From contig CAVQBC010000004.1 of assembly GCA_963710665.1 (NCBI GenBank), positions 682,001 through 746,000 of the forward strand: DNA of 64,000 nucleotides, read 5' to 3'. Shown in pieces: positions 17,239 to 25,313 of the stretch. The notes under the pieces are model-generated. The model saw only the letters and a list, made by a program, of their open reading frames with translations. It searched no databases and was not told the origin of the DNA. This stretch comes from CAVQBC01 sp963710665 (GTDB lineage: Bacteria; Actinomycetota; Thermoleophilia; Solirubrobacterales; Solirubrobacteraceae). Within the stretch, counting starts at the first letter, position 1, and each line of letters opens with the position of its first letter. The position numbers were made by a program, and so were the translations under genes.

Positions 17239-18476
17239 GGCTGCGCCGCCACCCCGACCTCCCACGGCGCGGCGCCGGCCCGCAGCGCCGAGGTCGCATC
17301 CCCCAGCCGGCCGGCGTCGATCGCCGCCCGCAAGGTGGCCATGAGCTCGGCCAGGTAGGCGAGGTTGTGGATGGTGATGAGCCGCATCGCGGTCATCTCG
17401 CGCGTGCGCAGCAGGTAGTGCAGGTAGGCGCGCGAGTAGCCGGGCGCGCACGCGGGGCACGGGCAGCCCTCGAGCACCGGCTCGTCCGCGGTGCGCCAGC
17501 GGCCCTTGGCGAGGTCGACCCGCCAGCGCGCCCCGGGGTCCGGGACCACCGCCATCCCGTGACGGCCGAGGCGGGTGGGCATCGCGCAATCGAACGTGTC
17601 GATCCCGAGCTCGACGCCGCGCAGAAGGTCGTCCACCTCGCCGATGCCGAGCAGGTGGCGCGGACGGTCCTCTCCGAGCTCGTCGACCGCCCACTCGACG
17701 ACCTCGTACATCTGCGGCTTGTCGCGGCCGAGCGTGCCGCCGATCGCGATGCCGCCGACGCCGCGGGCGACGACCTCCTGGGCCGACCAGCGCCGCAGAT
17801 CCTCCTCGGTGCCGCCCTGCACGATCCCGTAGACCATCTGATCGGCGGGGCCGTGCTCGGCGTGCCAGGCGAGGCAGCGGTCGAGCCAGCGGTGCGTGCG
17901 CTCCGTCGAGCGCGCCGTGTAGTCGCGCGAGACGTGGAACGGCAGGCACTCGTCGAACACGAGCGCGATGTCGGAGCCGAGCGCCGCCTGCACCTCCATC
18001 GACGTCTCGGGGCCGATGAAGCGCGCCCCGCCGTCGAGGTAGGAGCGGAACGTGACGCCGCGCTCCTCGATGGAGAGGATCGCGCCCGCACTCGGGGCGC
18101 CCGCGTCGGCCGCCCCGCGCTCCCGCGCCGAGTGGCCGCGTCCCTTGATCTCGTCGGCGACCGCCCCATGCCCCATGGAGAAGACCTGGAAGCCGCCCGA
18201 GTCGGTGATCACGGGGCCGTCCCAGGCCATGAAGCGGTGCAGCCCGCCGAGCGACGCGATCAGCTCGTGGCCCGGCGTGAGGAAGAGGTGGAACGTGTTG
18301 CCGAGCACCATGTCGTAGCCGAGCTCGGCGGCCTCGCGCGCCTCGAGCGTCCGCACCACGGCCTTGGTCGCGAGCGGGACGAAGGCGGGGGTGCGGACCT
18401 CCCCGTGGGCCAGGCTCAGGGTCCCGGTGCGCGCCCGCGAGGCGGGGTCGCGGGCGTGGATGGCGAAGGCGGGCAT
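17235..18476 (-). CDS. tgt: Queuine/preQ1 tRNA-ribosyltransferase Tgt
   Basis: 413 residues. Key motifs are visible: D-S-G-G-F-Q-V-F-S-M-G, F-D-E-C, Y-G-I-V-Q-G-G, G-I-G-G-T-L-G, the nucleophile region D-C-A-M-P-T-R and the zinc site C-P-C-P-A-C with a downstream H in Y-L-H-Y-L. The enzyme exchanges guanine 34 of GUN-anticodon tRNAs for preQ1. An insert of about 28 residues rich in Gly, Ala and Arg lies between S-M-G and the S-I-E-E-R-G-V strand, where E. coli Tgt has a short loop. No queuosine synthesis genes are in the window. Confidence 0.95.
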   Translation of the reverse strand: MPAFAIHARDPASRARTGTLSLAHGEVRTPAFVPLATKAVVRTLEAREAAELGYDMVLGNTFHLFLTPGHELIASLGGLHRFMAWDGPVITDSGGFQVFSMGHGAVADEIKGRGHSARERGAADAGAPSAGAILSIEERGVTFRSYLDGGARFIGPETSMEVQAALGSDIALVFDECLPFHVSRDYTARSTERTHRWLDRCLAWHAEHGPADQMVYGIVQGGTEEDLRRWSAQEVVARGVGGIAIGGTLGRDKPQMYEVVEWAVDELGEDRPRHLLGIGEVDDLLRGVELGIDTFDCAMPTRLGRHGMAVVPDPGARWRVDLAKGRWRTADEPVLEGCPCPACAPGYSRAYLHYLLRTREMTAMRLITIHNLAYLAELMATLRAAIDAGRLGDATSALRAGAAPWEVGVAAQP

Positions 18477-18515
18477 CCGCGGCGGCAGGCTACTGGCCCC
18501 CGCGCGCGGGGATGG

Positions 18516-18542
18516 GGCCCCCGGCGATAACCGCCGGGGGCC
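18516..18542 (-). terminator. Hairpin terminator after hsp20
   Basis: GGCCCCCGGCG (18516-18526) pairs perfectly with CGCCGGGGGCC (18532-18542) around ATAAC. It lies 16 bp beyond the hsp20 stop and 40 bp before the tgt start on the minus strand. No U-tract follows, common in GC-rich genomes. Confidence 0.65.
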
Positions 18543-18558
18543 GGTCCGGCGGTACGTG

Positions 18559-19056
18559 CTAGGCGGCCTCGCCCTCGGAGGCCTTGCCCTCGATGGCCGG
18601 CGCGCCGGCGCCCTCGACGGCGATCGCCACGCGGCGCGGCTTGCGCTCCTCGGGCTTCGGGATCCGGACCTCGAGGACGCCGCGATCGAAGCCGGCGGTG
18701 ACGGCGGCCGGGTCGACGCCCTTCGGCAGGGTCAGCGAGCGCGAGAAGGAGCCGAAGCTCCGCTCGACGCGGTGGTAGCCCTCGCGGTTGGACTCGTGCT
18801 CGGAGCGGCGCTCGCCCGAGACGGTCAGCGTGGAGTCCTCGACCTCGATCTTGACGTCCTCCTCCTTCAGGCCCGGCAGGTCGGCCCGGAGCACGAAGTG
18901 CTCATCGGTCTCGACCAGGTCCATGGCCGGGATCCAGCGGCGATGACCGTTGCCGGTACCGGCGCGCGGCGCGTCGAACACCGTGTCGAAGAGACGGTTT
19001 ACCTCAGTCTGGAGCGAGCTCAGCTCTCGAAGCGGCTCCCAGCGGACGATGGTCAC
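18559..19056 (-). CDS. Small heat-shock protein (Hsp20/alpha-crystallin)
   Basis: 165 residues. The N-terminal region W-E-P-L-R-E-L-S-S-L-Q-T-E-V-N-R-L-F-D leads into an alpha-crystallin domain (about residues 38-135) with H-F-V-L-R-A-D-L-P-G-L-K-E-E-D-V-K-I-E-V, L-T-V-S-G-E-R and the closing F-S-R-S-L-T-L-P-K-G-V and G-V-L-E-V-R-I-P-K strands. Hsp20 proteins hold unfolding proteins in large oligomers until ATP-dependent chaperones act. The start is GTG with AGGGGG upstream. It has its own strong promoter at 19103-19132. Confidence 0.95.
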   Translation of the reverse strand: MTIVRWEPLRELSSLQTEVNRLFDTVFDAPRAGTGNGHRRWIPAMDLVETDEHFVLRADLPGLKEEDVKIEVEDSTLTVSGERRSEHESNREGYHRVERSFGSFSRSLTLPKGVDPAAVTAGFDRGVLEVRIPKPEERKPRRVAIAVEGAGAPAIEGKASEGEAA

Positions 19057-19102
19057 AGTTCACACACCCCCTGGGTGAGTTGGGTTGGAGAAACTGCGGC
19101 CG

Positions 19103-19133
19103 AGTATATCGATCTCAGTGGCTTGCTATCAAG
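19103..19133 (-). promoter_or_regulatory. hsp20 promoter with overlapping palindrome
   Basis: On the minus strand TTGATA (19127-19132), 18 bp, TATACT (19103-19108): the best sigma-70 match in this window. The -35 lies inside CTTGATAGCAAG (19122-19133), a CTTG-N4-CAAG palindrome that resembles a shortened HspR (HAIR) site. A wider GATCTCAG/CTGAGATC inverted repeat brackets it (about 19111 and 19153). Confidence 0.65.
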
Positions 19134-19162
19134 TTTTCCTCAGCCCGATGGACTGAGATCTT

Positions 19163-20614
19163 CTAAGTGTCGTCCCGCTCCGTGGCGGCGGCCCCCGGCT
19201 GCACGCGATCCCACCAGTCCGCGAGCCGGCGCAGCTCGGCGTCGTCGAAGTGATCGAGGAAGCGCTGGCGCACGCCGTCGAGGTGGGTCGGGCGCGCGCC
19301 GGCGAGGAGCGCCTCCCCGGCCTCGGTGAGGACCGCGAAGTAGCCCCGCCGGTCGGACGAGCAGGCGGTCCGCTCGAGCAGCCCCTCCCGCTCGAGCCGG
19401 TCGACGAGCCGCGTCATGCCGGAGCGGCTGAGCAGCACGTGGTCGGCCAGCTCGGCCATGCGCAGCCGCTTGCCGGGCGCGCTGCGGAGGTAGATGAGGA
19501 CCTCGTAGGAGGACAGCGGCAGGCCGTGGGCGGCCTCGAGCTCGGCGTCGAGCGCCTTGACGAGCGCGCTGTGGACGCGCAGGAACCCGCGCCAGGCGCC
19601 CAGCTCGATGGCGCTGAGCTCGTTGGGGGCGGGGCCGGCGGCGAGCGCCTCGGCGGCCGCGAGCTCCGGCGCGTCGCCGGGGCGGGCCTGCTCGCCGGCG
19701 AGCCGCGCGGCCCGGTCGCGAACCGTCGCGGCGTCGGGGGCGTCCCCGGTGCTCATGGAAGTCGGGAGGGCGTAACCATGCGCCCCAGCGTAGCGATCCG
19801 GTTGCGCGCGCAAATACCGGCGCGGCGCAGCGGCTACGGGGTCGAAGCGCCCGTCGTAGAGCGCCAGCGGCGTCCGCTGCGGGTCCTTGATCACCGCGAT
19901 GCGCCCCGGCCCGACGTCGACCGGGCCGAACAGCACCTGTCCGCCGGCCTTCCCCACGGCTCCGACCGCCGCGTCGAGGTCGGCCACGCCGAACGTCGGG
20001 AGCCAGTGCGCCGGGGTGTCGCCCTCCATCGCGGTGATGCGGCGGATCCCGCCGTTCAGCGGCTCGCCGTTGCGGATCGTGAGGTACTCGGTGCCGGTGT
20101 CGAGCTCGCCCTCGCCCTCGAAGGTCCAGCCGAACAGCTCGCCGTAGAACCGCTGCGCGGCGTCGGGGTCGCGCGTGCCGAGCTCGTTCCACACGAGCGC
20201 GCCGGGGGCGTTGACGAGCGCCGCCCCCTCCATCCCGCGCGCCTCCCACAGCGACAGCCGGGCGCCCTCGGGATCGGCCAGCACCGCCATCCGGCCGGCG
20301 CCCTCGACGTCCACCGGCTCGCCCTCCACGGTCGCGCCGAGCTCCGCGGCGCGGGCCGCCGCGGCGTCGACGTCGGCCACCGTGACGTAGTTGTTCCACA
20401 CCGGCACGCCGAGCGACGGCTCGGCCTCGGCGTACAGCGCGGCCACGGGCCGCTCCTCCACGGAGCAGAGCGAGTAGACGCCGCCCTCGGACGGCATGTC
20501 GGCCGCGGTCCAGCCCAGCACCGCGCCGTAGAAGGCCTTGCCCGCGTCGACGTCGGGCAGCCCGAGGTCGACCCAGCAGAACGTCCCCGGCGCGTAGCTG
20601 GTGCGCTCGCCCAC
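19163..20614 (-). CDS. Two VOC (glyoxalase-like) domains in frame with a MarR regulator
   Basis: One open frame of 483 residues. Residues 1-125 and 130-257 are two VOC domains (F-C-W-V-D-L-G-L-P-D-V-D-A-G-K-A-F-Y-G-A-V-L-G-W and N-E-L-G-T-R-D-P-D-A-A-Q-R-F-Y-G-E-L-F-G-W), the two-domain form seen in glyoxalase/bleomycin-resistance-like proteins. Residues 287-483 are a MarR winged helix (S-S-Y-E-V-L-I-Y-L-R-S-A, D-H-V-L-L-S-R-S-G-M-T-R-L-V-D-R-L-E-R-E-G-L-L-E-R). No stop separates them, but the joint region carries its own promoter, operator and internal ATG (19756), so MarR may also or only be made separately. The GTG at 20614 has a TAGGAT box 7 nt upstream. Confidence 0.75.
   Translation of the reverse strand: MGERTSYAPGTFCWVDLGLPDVDAGKAFYGAVLGWTAADMPSEGGVYSLCSVEERPVAALYAEAEPSLGVPVWNNYVTVADVDAAAARAAELGATVEGEPVDVEGAGRMAVLADPEGARLSLWEARGMEGAALVNAPGALVWNELGTRDPDAAQRFYGELFGWTFEGEGELDTGTEYLTIRNGEPLNGGIRRITAMEGDTPAHWLPTFGVADLDAAVGAVGKAGGQVLFGPVDVGPGRIAVIKDPQRTPLALYDGRFDPVAAAPRRYLRAQPDRYAGAHGYALPTSMSTGDAPDAATVRDRAARLAGEQARPGDAPELAAAEALAAGPAPNELSAIELGAWRGFLRVHSALVKALDAELEAAHGLPLSSYEVLIYLRSAPGKRLRMAELADHVLLSRSGMTRLVDRLEREGLLERTACSSDRRGYFAVLTEAGEALLAGARPTHLDGVRQRFLDHFDDAELRRLADWWDRVQPGAAATERDDT
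19753..19779 (-). CDS. Possible 8-residue leader peptide coupled to MarR
   Basis: An ATG at 19779 lies 7 nt after a TACGCT -10 box and opens an out-of-frame reading frame of eight codons (M-V-T-P-S-R-L-P). Its TGA overlaps the internal MarR ATG at 19756 as ATGA. This suggests translational coupling from a leaderless start. Too short to prove by composition. Confidence 0.3.
   Translation of the reverse strand: MVTPSRLP
19787..19813 (-). promoter_or_regulatory. Internal MarR promoter with palindromic operator
   Basis: A perfect 12-bp palindrome TTGCGCGCGCAA (19802-19813) sits at the -35 position of a TACGCT -10 box (19787-19792, minus strand). MarR proteins commonly bind such palindromes over their own promoter. 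It lies within the linker between the VOC and MarR parts of the long frame. Confidence 0.5.
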
Positions 20615-20621
20615 GGACGCG

Positions 20622-20627
20622 ATCCTA
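20622..20627 (-). promoter_or_regulatory. -10 box (TAGGAT) of the VOC-MarR gene
   Basis: On the minus strand TAGGAT ends 7 nt before the GTG at 20614. Its first three bases are the gpmI stop codon. Confidence 0.4.
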
Positions 20628-22142
20628 CGCCAGCAGCGAGCGCCCCGTCATGACCTCCGGCTGCTCGAGGCCGAGCAGGGCGAGCGCCGTCGGGGCGACG
20701 TCGGCGAGGATGCCCTCCCCCGCGAGCGCGACCGGCGGCCCGTCGGGGCTCGTGACGATGAGCGGCACCGGGTTGAGCGAGTGCGCGGTGTTGGGCGAGC
20801 CGTCGGGCTCGAGCATGTGGTCGGCGTTGCCGTGGTCGGCCGTGATGATGCAGGCGCCGCCCTTCGCGTGCACCGCCTCGACGACGCGGCCGAGGCAGGT
20901 GTCGACGGTCTCCACCGCCTTGACCACCGCCGGGATGACGCCGGTGTGGCCGACCATGTCGGCGTTGGCGAAGTTGATGATCGCGAACGCGTAGTCGTTG
21001 GCGTTCCAGTCGCGCAGGAAGTCCTCGGTGGCCTGCACGGCGCTCATCTCGGGCTTGTGGTCGTAGGTCGGGACGTCGCGCGGCGACGGGGTCAGCTCGC
21101 GGTCCTCGCCGGGATACGGGTCCTCCTCGCCGCCGCCGAAGAAGTACGTCACGTGCGGGTACTTCTCGCTCTCGGCGACGTGCAGCTGCGCGAGCCCGCG
21201 ATCGGCGAGGAGCCGGGGCAGCGTCATCGCCGGGCGCTGCGGCGGGAAGAGCACCGGGTAGTCCCAGTCCTCGTCGTACTCGGTCATCGTCGCGTAGCGC
21301 TCGACCGGCGGCGCGCCCCCGCGATCGATCTGCGCGAAGCCCGGCTCGGCCAGCGCGCGCGTGATCTCGCGCATGCGGTCGGGGCGGAAGTTGAAGCCGA
21401 TGACCGCGTCGTCCGGGCGGATCGCCGCCTCGCCGCCGACCGTGGTCGGGGTGATGAACTCGTCGGTCTCGCCGCGCTGATAGGCGGCCCTGACCGCGGC
21501 CTCGCCGCTCTCGACCTCGTGGTCGCCGCGACCGTGCACGAGCAGGTCGTAGGCGCGCTGGGTGCGGTCCCAGCGCCCGTCGCGGTCCATCGCGTAATAG
21601 CGGCCGATGACCGTGCCGACGCGGCCGCTGCCCAGGCGCGAGCAGAACGCCTCGAGCTCGGCCACGAGGCCGGCGCCGGACGTGGGCAGCGTGTCGCGCC
21701 CGTCGGTGAAGGCATGGACCACGACGTCCTCGATGCCCCACTCCGCGAACAGCTCGAGCAGCGCCTGCAGATGGCGGTCGGCGGAGTGCACCCCGCCGTC
21801 GGACACGAGGCCGATGAGGTGGACGCGGGGCGCGCCGCGCACGGCGTCGCGCAGCGCCTCGTTCTCGGCCAGGGACCCGTCCTCACAGGCGGCGTCGATG
21901 CGCGCGAGGTCCTGCGGGACGATGGCGCCGGCGCCGAGGTTGAGGTGGCCGACCTCGGAGTTGCCCATCTGCCCGGCGGGCAGCCCGACGCTCTCGCCCA
22001 TGGCGATCAGCTGCGTGTGCGGGTGCTGCTCCCACAGCGCGTCGAACACCGGCGTCTCGGCCAGCGAGACCGCGTTGCCGGGCCCGTCCGGTGCCAGCCC
22101 CCAGCCGTCGAGGACGACGAGGCAGACGCGCGGGTAGGTCAT
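20625..22142 (-). CDS. gpmI: 2,3-bisphosphoglycerate-independent phosphoglycerate mutase
   Basis: 505 residues, standard for GpmI. The N-terminal V-V-L-D-G-W-G metal site, the phosphoserine loop M-G-N-S-E-V-G-H-L-N-L-G-A-G, S-D-G-G-V-H-S, the T-D-G-R-D segment, and the C-terminal metal motifs F-A-N-A-D-M-V-G-H-T and T-A-D-H-G-N-A-D are all present. The enzyme interconverts 3- and 2-phosphoglycerate with two manganese ions. The ATG at 22142 (M-T-Y-P-R-V) gives the family's normal start. Last gene of gap-pgk-tpiA-gpmI, separated from tpiA by 61 bp that hold two hairpins. Confidence 0.97.
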   Translation of the reverse strand: MTYPRVCLVVLDGWGLAPDGPGNAVSLAETPVFDALWEQHPHTQLIAMGESVGLPAGQMGNSEVGHLNLGAGAIVPQDLARIDAACEDGSLAENEALRDAVRGAPRVHLIGLVSDGGVHSADRHLQALLELFAEWGIEDVVVHAFTDGRDTLPTSGAGLVAELEAFCSRLGSGRVGTVIGRYYAMDRDGRWDRTQRAYDLLVHGRGDHEVESGEAAVRAAYQRGETDEFITPTTVGGEAAIRPDDAVIGFNFRPDRMREITRALAEPGFAQIDRGGAPPVERYATMTEYDEDWDYPVLFPPQRPAMTLPRLLADRGLAQLHVAESEKYPHVTYFFGGGEEDPYPGEDRELTPSPRDVPTYDHKPEMSAVQATEDFLRDWNANDYAFAIINFANADMVGHTGVIPAVVKAVETVDTCLGRVVEAVHAKGGACIITADHGNADHMLEPDGSPNTAHSLNPVPLIVTSPDGPPVALAGEGILADVAPTALALLGLEQPEVMTGRSLLA

Positions 22143-22155
22143 CACCGGTAACTCC

Positions 22156-22197
22156 CGAGATCGGCGAAGCCGATCTCGCAATGGCCGGCGAAGCCGG
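22156..22197 (-). promoter_or_regulatory. Two tandem triloop hairpins between tpiA and gpmI
   Basis: CGAGATCGGC-GAA-GCCGATCTCG (22156-22178) is a perfect 10-bp stem; CCGGC-GAA-GCCGG (22185-22197) is a 5-bp stem with the same loop. In the minus-strand mRNA both loops read C-UUC-G. They could stabilise, attenuate or separate the two parts of the glycolytic transcript. Confidence 0.5.
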
Positions 22198-22203
22198 GCA
22201 CGG

Positions 22204-22977
22204 TCACCGGGTGACCAGCAGCCGCCGCGCGACCTCGACGATCTCCGCGAACGAGCTCGGGTCGAGGCTCGCGCCGCCGACCAGGGCGCCGTCGCAGTCG
22301 GGCAGCGCGAGCAGCTCGGGCGCGTTGTCCGGCTTCAGCGAGCCGCCGTAGAGGATGCGCACGCGCTGGCCGGCCTGCTTGTCGAAGCCCTCGACGAGCG
22401 CCCGCACGAACCCGATGGCGTCCTGGGCCTGCTCGGGCGTGGCGACGAGGCCGGTCCCGATCGCCCAGATCGGCTCGTAGGCGACCACGACCTCCGGCAG
22501 TCGCTCGAGCGGCACCTTCTCGAGCCCCTCCTGGACCTGGTGGCGCAGCTTGCGCTCGGTGTCGCCGCGCTCGCGCTCCTCCTCGGTCTCCCCCACGCAC
22601 AGGATCGGGACGAGGCCCGCGGCCAGCGCCCGCGGCACCTTCTGCTGCAGCGCGCGGTCGGTCTCGTTGGCGTACTCGCGGCGCTCCGAATGGCCGAGGA
22701 CCACGCCGCCGACGTCGATCTCCGACAGCATCGGGGCCGAGACCTCGCCGGTGAACGCCCCCTCGTCGGCCTCGTGCATGTTCTGCGCGAAGACGCCGAC
22801 GCGCGAGCCGCGGGCCGAGTCGACGAGCGCCTGCAGCGAGAGGTACGACGGGCAGATCGCGATGTCGACGCCGTCGGCCGTCGCCACCTGCGGCAGCAGC
22901 GCCTGGATGAAGGCCTCCGCCTCGGCGATCGTCTTGTGCATCTTCCAGTTGCCGGCGATGAACGGCGTACGGGTCAT
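22204..22977 (-). CDS. tpiA: Triosephosphate isomerase
   Basis: 257 residues. Catalytic residues are in place: the G-N-W-K-M-H lysine, L-G-H-S-E-R-R histidine and V-A-Y-E-P-I-W-A-I-G-T-G glutamate with the mobile loop, plus the phosphate-binding I-L-Y-G-G-S-L and G-A-L-V-G-G-A-S-L loops. It interconverts dihydroxyacetone phosphate and glyceraldehyde 3-phosphate. The ATG overlaps the pgk stop (ATGA). Confidence 0.97.
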   Translation of the reverse strand: MTRTPFIAGNWKMHKTIAEAEAFIQALLPQVATADGVDIAICPSYLSLQALVDSARGSRVGVFAQNMHEADEGAFTGEVSAPMLSEIDVGGVVLGHSERREYANETDRALQQKVPRALAAGLVPILCVGETEEERERGDTERKLRHQVQEGLEKVPLERLPEVVVAYEPIWAIGTGLVATPEQAQDAIGFVRALVEGFDKQAGQRVRILYGGSLKPDNAPELLALPDCDGALVGGASLDPSSFAEIVEVARRLLVTR

Positions 22978-24104
22978 GACAGCGCCTCCACCCCTGGCAG
23001 GGTCTTGCCTTCCACCATCTCGAGCGAGGCCCCGCCGCCCGTGGACAGGTGGTCCACGCCGTCCTTGAGGCCGAAGTGGCCGAGCGCGGCGAGCAGGTCG
23101 CCGCCGCCGGCCACGGTCGTGCCGGGCGCCTCGGCCACCGCCTCGGCCACGGCGCGGGTCCCCTCTCCGAACGGCTCCAGCTCGTAGGCGCCCATGGGGC
23201 CGTTCCAGAACACCGTCCCGGCGCCGGCGATCACCTCGGCGTAGCGCGCGGCGCTGGCGGCACCGATGTCGAGCCCCATCCATCCGTCCGGGACGTCGAC
23301 GCCGTCGAGCCTGCGCACCTCGGTGTCGGCGGAGAACTCGCGGCCGGCCACGAGGTCGCTCGGCAGCTCGAGCTTGCCCTCGCCGGCGTCGAGCGCGCGG
23401 CGGGCGGGCTCGATGCCCTCCTCCTCGCACAGCGAGTCGCCGACCACGTGGCCCTCGACCTTGAAGAACGGGAAGCACATCGCGCCGCCGAGCAGCACCG
23501 CGTCGGCGCGCTCGAGGAAGGCGTCGAGGACGCCGATCTTGGTCGTCACCTTGGCGCCGCCGATGATCGCGACCAGCGGGCGCTCGGGGTCGGCGAGGAT
23601 GCCGGTCAGCACGCGCACCTCGCGCTCGAGCAGTCGCCCGGCCGCGTGCGGCAGCAGCTGCGCCACGGCGTGGGTACTCGCGTGCGCGCGGTGGGCGGCG
23701 CCGAACGCGTCGTTGACGTAGAGGTCGGCCAGCGCGGCGTAGCGGCGCGCCAGCTCGGGGTCGTCCTTGGTCTCGCCCGGCTCGTAGCGCACGTTCTCGA
23801 GCATCACGATGTCGCCGTCGGGCACGTGGTCGAGGTCCGCGGCGAGCTCCACCGGCGCGCCCAGCAGCTCGCCGACGCGTTCGGCCACCGGCGCCATCGA
23901 CAGCTCGGGCTCGCGGTCCTTGGGACGCCCGAGATGCGCCGCGAGCAGCATCCGGGCGCCGCGCTCGCGCAGCTCCCGGAGCGTCGGCAACGCGGCGACG
24001 ATCCGCGCGTCGTCGGCGATGCGCGTGCCGTCCAGCGGGACGTTGAAGTCCACGCGGACCAGCACGCGCTTCCCCTCGACGTCGAGGTCGTCAAGCGTGC
24101 GCAC
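22974..24104 (-). CDS. pgk: Phosphoglycerate kinase
   Basis: 376 residues, a little short (usually 390-400). Motifs include R-V-L-V-R-V-D-F-N-V-P, A-H-L-G-R-P-K, L-E-N-V-R-Y-E-P-G-E, N-D-A-F-G-A-A-H-R-A-H-A-S-T, G-G-A-K-V-T-T-K and G-G-G-D-L-L-A-A. Transfers phosphate from 1,3-bisphosphoglycerate to ADP. It starts with GTG inside the last 14 bp of gap and overlaps tpiA by 4 bp, so the three genes are tightly coupled. Confidence 0.97.
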   Translation of the reverse strand: MRTLDDLDVEGKRVLVRVDFNVPLDGTRIADDARIVAALPTLRELRERGARMLLAAHLGRPKDREPELSMAPVAERVGELLGAPVELAADLDHVPDGDIVMLENVRYEPGETKDDPELARRYAALADLYVNDAFGAAHRAHASTHAVAQLLPHAAGRLLEREVRVLTGILADPERPLVAIIGGAKVTTKIGVLDAFLERADAVLLGGAMCFPFFKVEGHVVGDSLCEEEGIEPARRALDAGEGKLELPSDLVAGREFSADTEVRRLDGVDVPDGWMGLDIGAASAARYAEVIAGAGTVFWNGPMGAYELEPFGEGTRAVAEAVAEAPGTTVAGGGDLLAALGHFGLKDGVDHLSTGGGASLEMVEGKTLPGVEALS

Positions 24105-25110
24105 GCACCAGCACCTTCTGCGCGAGCTCCACGCAGCGGTTCGAGTAGCCCCACTCGTTGTCGTACCAGGACACGACCTTGACGAGGTTGCCCTCGAGCA
24201 CCGCGGTCAGCCCCGAGTCGAAGATCGACGAGTAGGGGTTCTTGACGATGTCCGAGGACACCAGCGGCTCGTCGGTGTAGGCGAGGATCCCGGTCAGGTC
24301 GCCGCTGTCCGCCTTCTCGGCGAACGCGGCGTTGATCTCGTCGACGCTGGTGTCGCGCGAGGCGACCGCGGTGAGGTCGACGACGGAGCCCGTCGGCACG
24401 GGCGCGCGCACCGCGAAGCCGTGCAGCTTGCCCTGAAGCTCGGGGATCACCAGGCCGATCGCCTTGGCCGCGCCGGTGGAGGCCGGCACCAGGTTGATCG
24501 CGGCCGCGCGGGCGCGGCGCAGGTCCCGGTGCGGGGCGTCCTGGAGGTTCTGGTCAGCCGTGTAGGCGTGGATGGTCGTCATCAGCCCGCGCTCGATGCC
24601 CACCGTGTCGTGCAGCACCTTCGCCACCGGCGCGAGGCAGTTCGTCGTGCACGAGGCGTTGGAGATGATGTGGTGGTTCTCCGGGTCGTAGGCGGACTCG
24701 AAGTTGACCCCCAGCGCCACGGTGACGTCCGGCTCGGTCGCCGGCGCGGAGATGATCACCTTGCGCGCGCCCGCGTCGAGGTGCTTGGCGGCGTCGGCGC
24801 GCTTGGTGAACAGGCCCGTCGACTCGATCACGACCTCGACGCCGAGGTCGGCCCACGGCAGGGCGCCCGGGTCGCGCTCGGCGAGCACCTTGAACTCGCG
24901 GCCGCCGACCGCGATGCCCTCGTCGCGGACCTCGACGGACTCGCTCAGCGGCCCGTAGACCGAGTCGTAGCGGAGGAGATGCGCGAGCGTCCCCGCATCT
25001 GTGATGTCGTTGACCGCCACGACCTCGACGTCCGCCTGGGATGCGAGCGCCGCGCGGAACACGTTGCGGCCGATGCGGCCGAAGCCGTTGATGCCGACAC
25101 GTACGGGCAT
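24091..25110 (-). CDS. gap: Glyceraldehyde-3-phosphate dehydrogenase, type I
   Basis: 339 residues. The Rossmann start V-G-I-N-G-F-G-R-I-G-R-N-V-F-R, the active-site S-N-A-S-C-T-T-N-C-L-A-P, the substrate-binding T-T-I-H-A-Y-T and P-A-S-T-G-A-A-K-A, and the C-terminal W-Y-D-N-E-W-G-Y-S-N-R are complete. NAD-type GAPDH of glycolysis. First gene of gap-pgk-tpiA-gpmI. AAAGG lies about 8 nt before the ATG. The 200-bp gap to the divergent substrate-binding-protein gene holds no clear promoter by eye. Confidence 0.98.
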   Translation of the reverse strand: MPVRVGINGFGRIGRNVFRAALASQADVEVVAVNDITDAGTLAHLLRYDSVYGPLSESVEVRDEGIAVGGREFKVLAERDPGALPWADLGVEVVIESTGLFTKRADAAKHLDAGARKVIISAPATEPDVTVALGVNFESAYDPENHHIISNASCTTNCLAPVAKVLHDTVGIERGLMTTIHAYTADQNLQDAPHRDLRRARAAAINLVPASTGAAKAIGLVIPELQGKLHGFAVRAPVPTGSVVDLTAVASRDTSVDEINAAFAEKADSGDLTGILAYTDEPLVSSDIVKNPYSSIFDSGLTAVLEGNLVKVVSWYDNEWGYSNRCVELAQKVLVRAHA

Positions 25111-25313
25111 GGACGAAACCTTTCTGCTGGTACCACGGGCAAGGGGCCGGAGGCGGCGCCCCGGCGCGAGCGCGGGCGCTAGGCTACCTGACGGTCACGG
25201 ACGCCCGCCTATGGGTGGGCGTTCCCTCCGAGGCGGCGCCACATGCCTGCCGGCGGGGGAGACCACAGGGGAAGACCGGAAGATCCCGGTCACGTACGAG
25301 GATGGAGGGAAGG

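Noticed and set aside
25111..25313. Riboswitch or leader in the gap between gap and the family-5 binding protein
   Set aside because: Only a short CCCGCC/GGGTGGGC partial repeat was seen; no known riboswitch core could be matched by eye.
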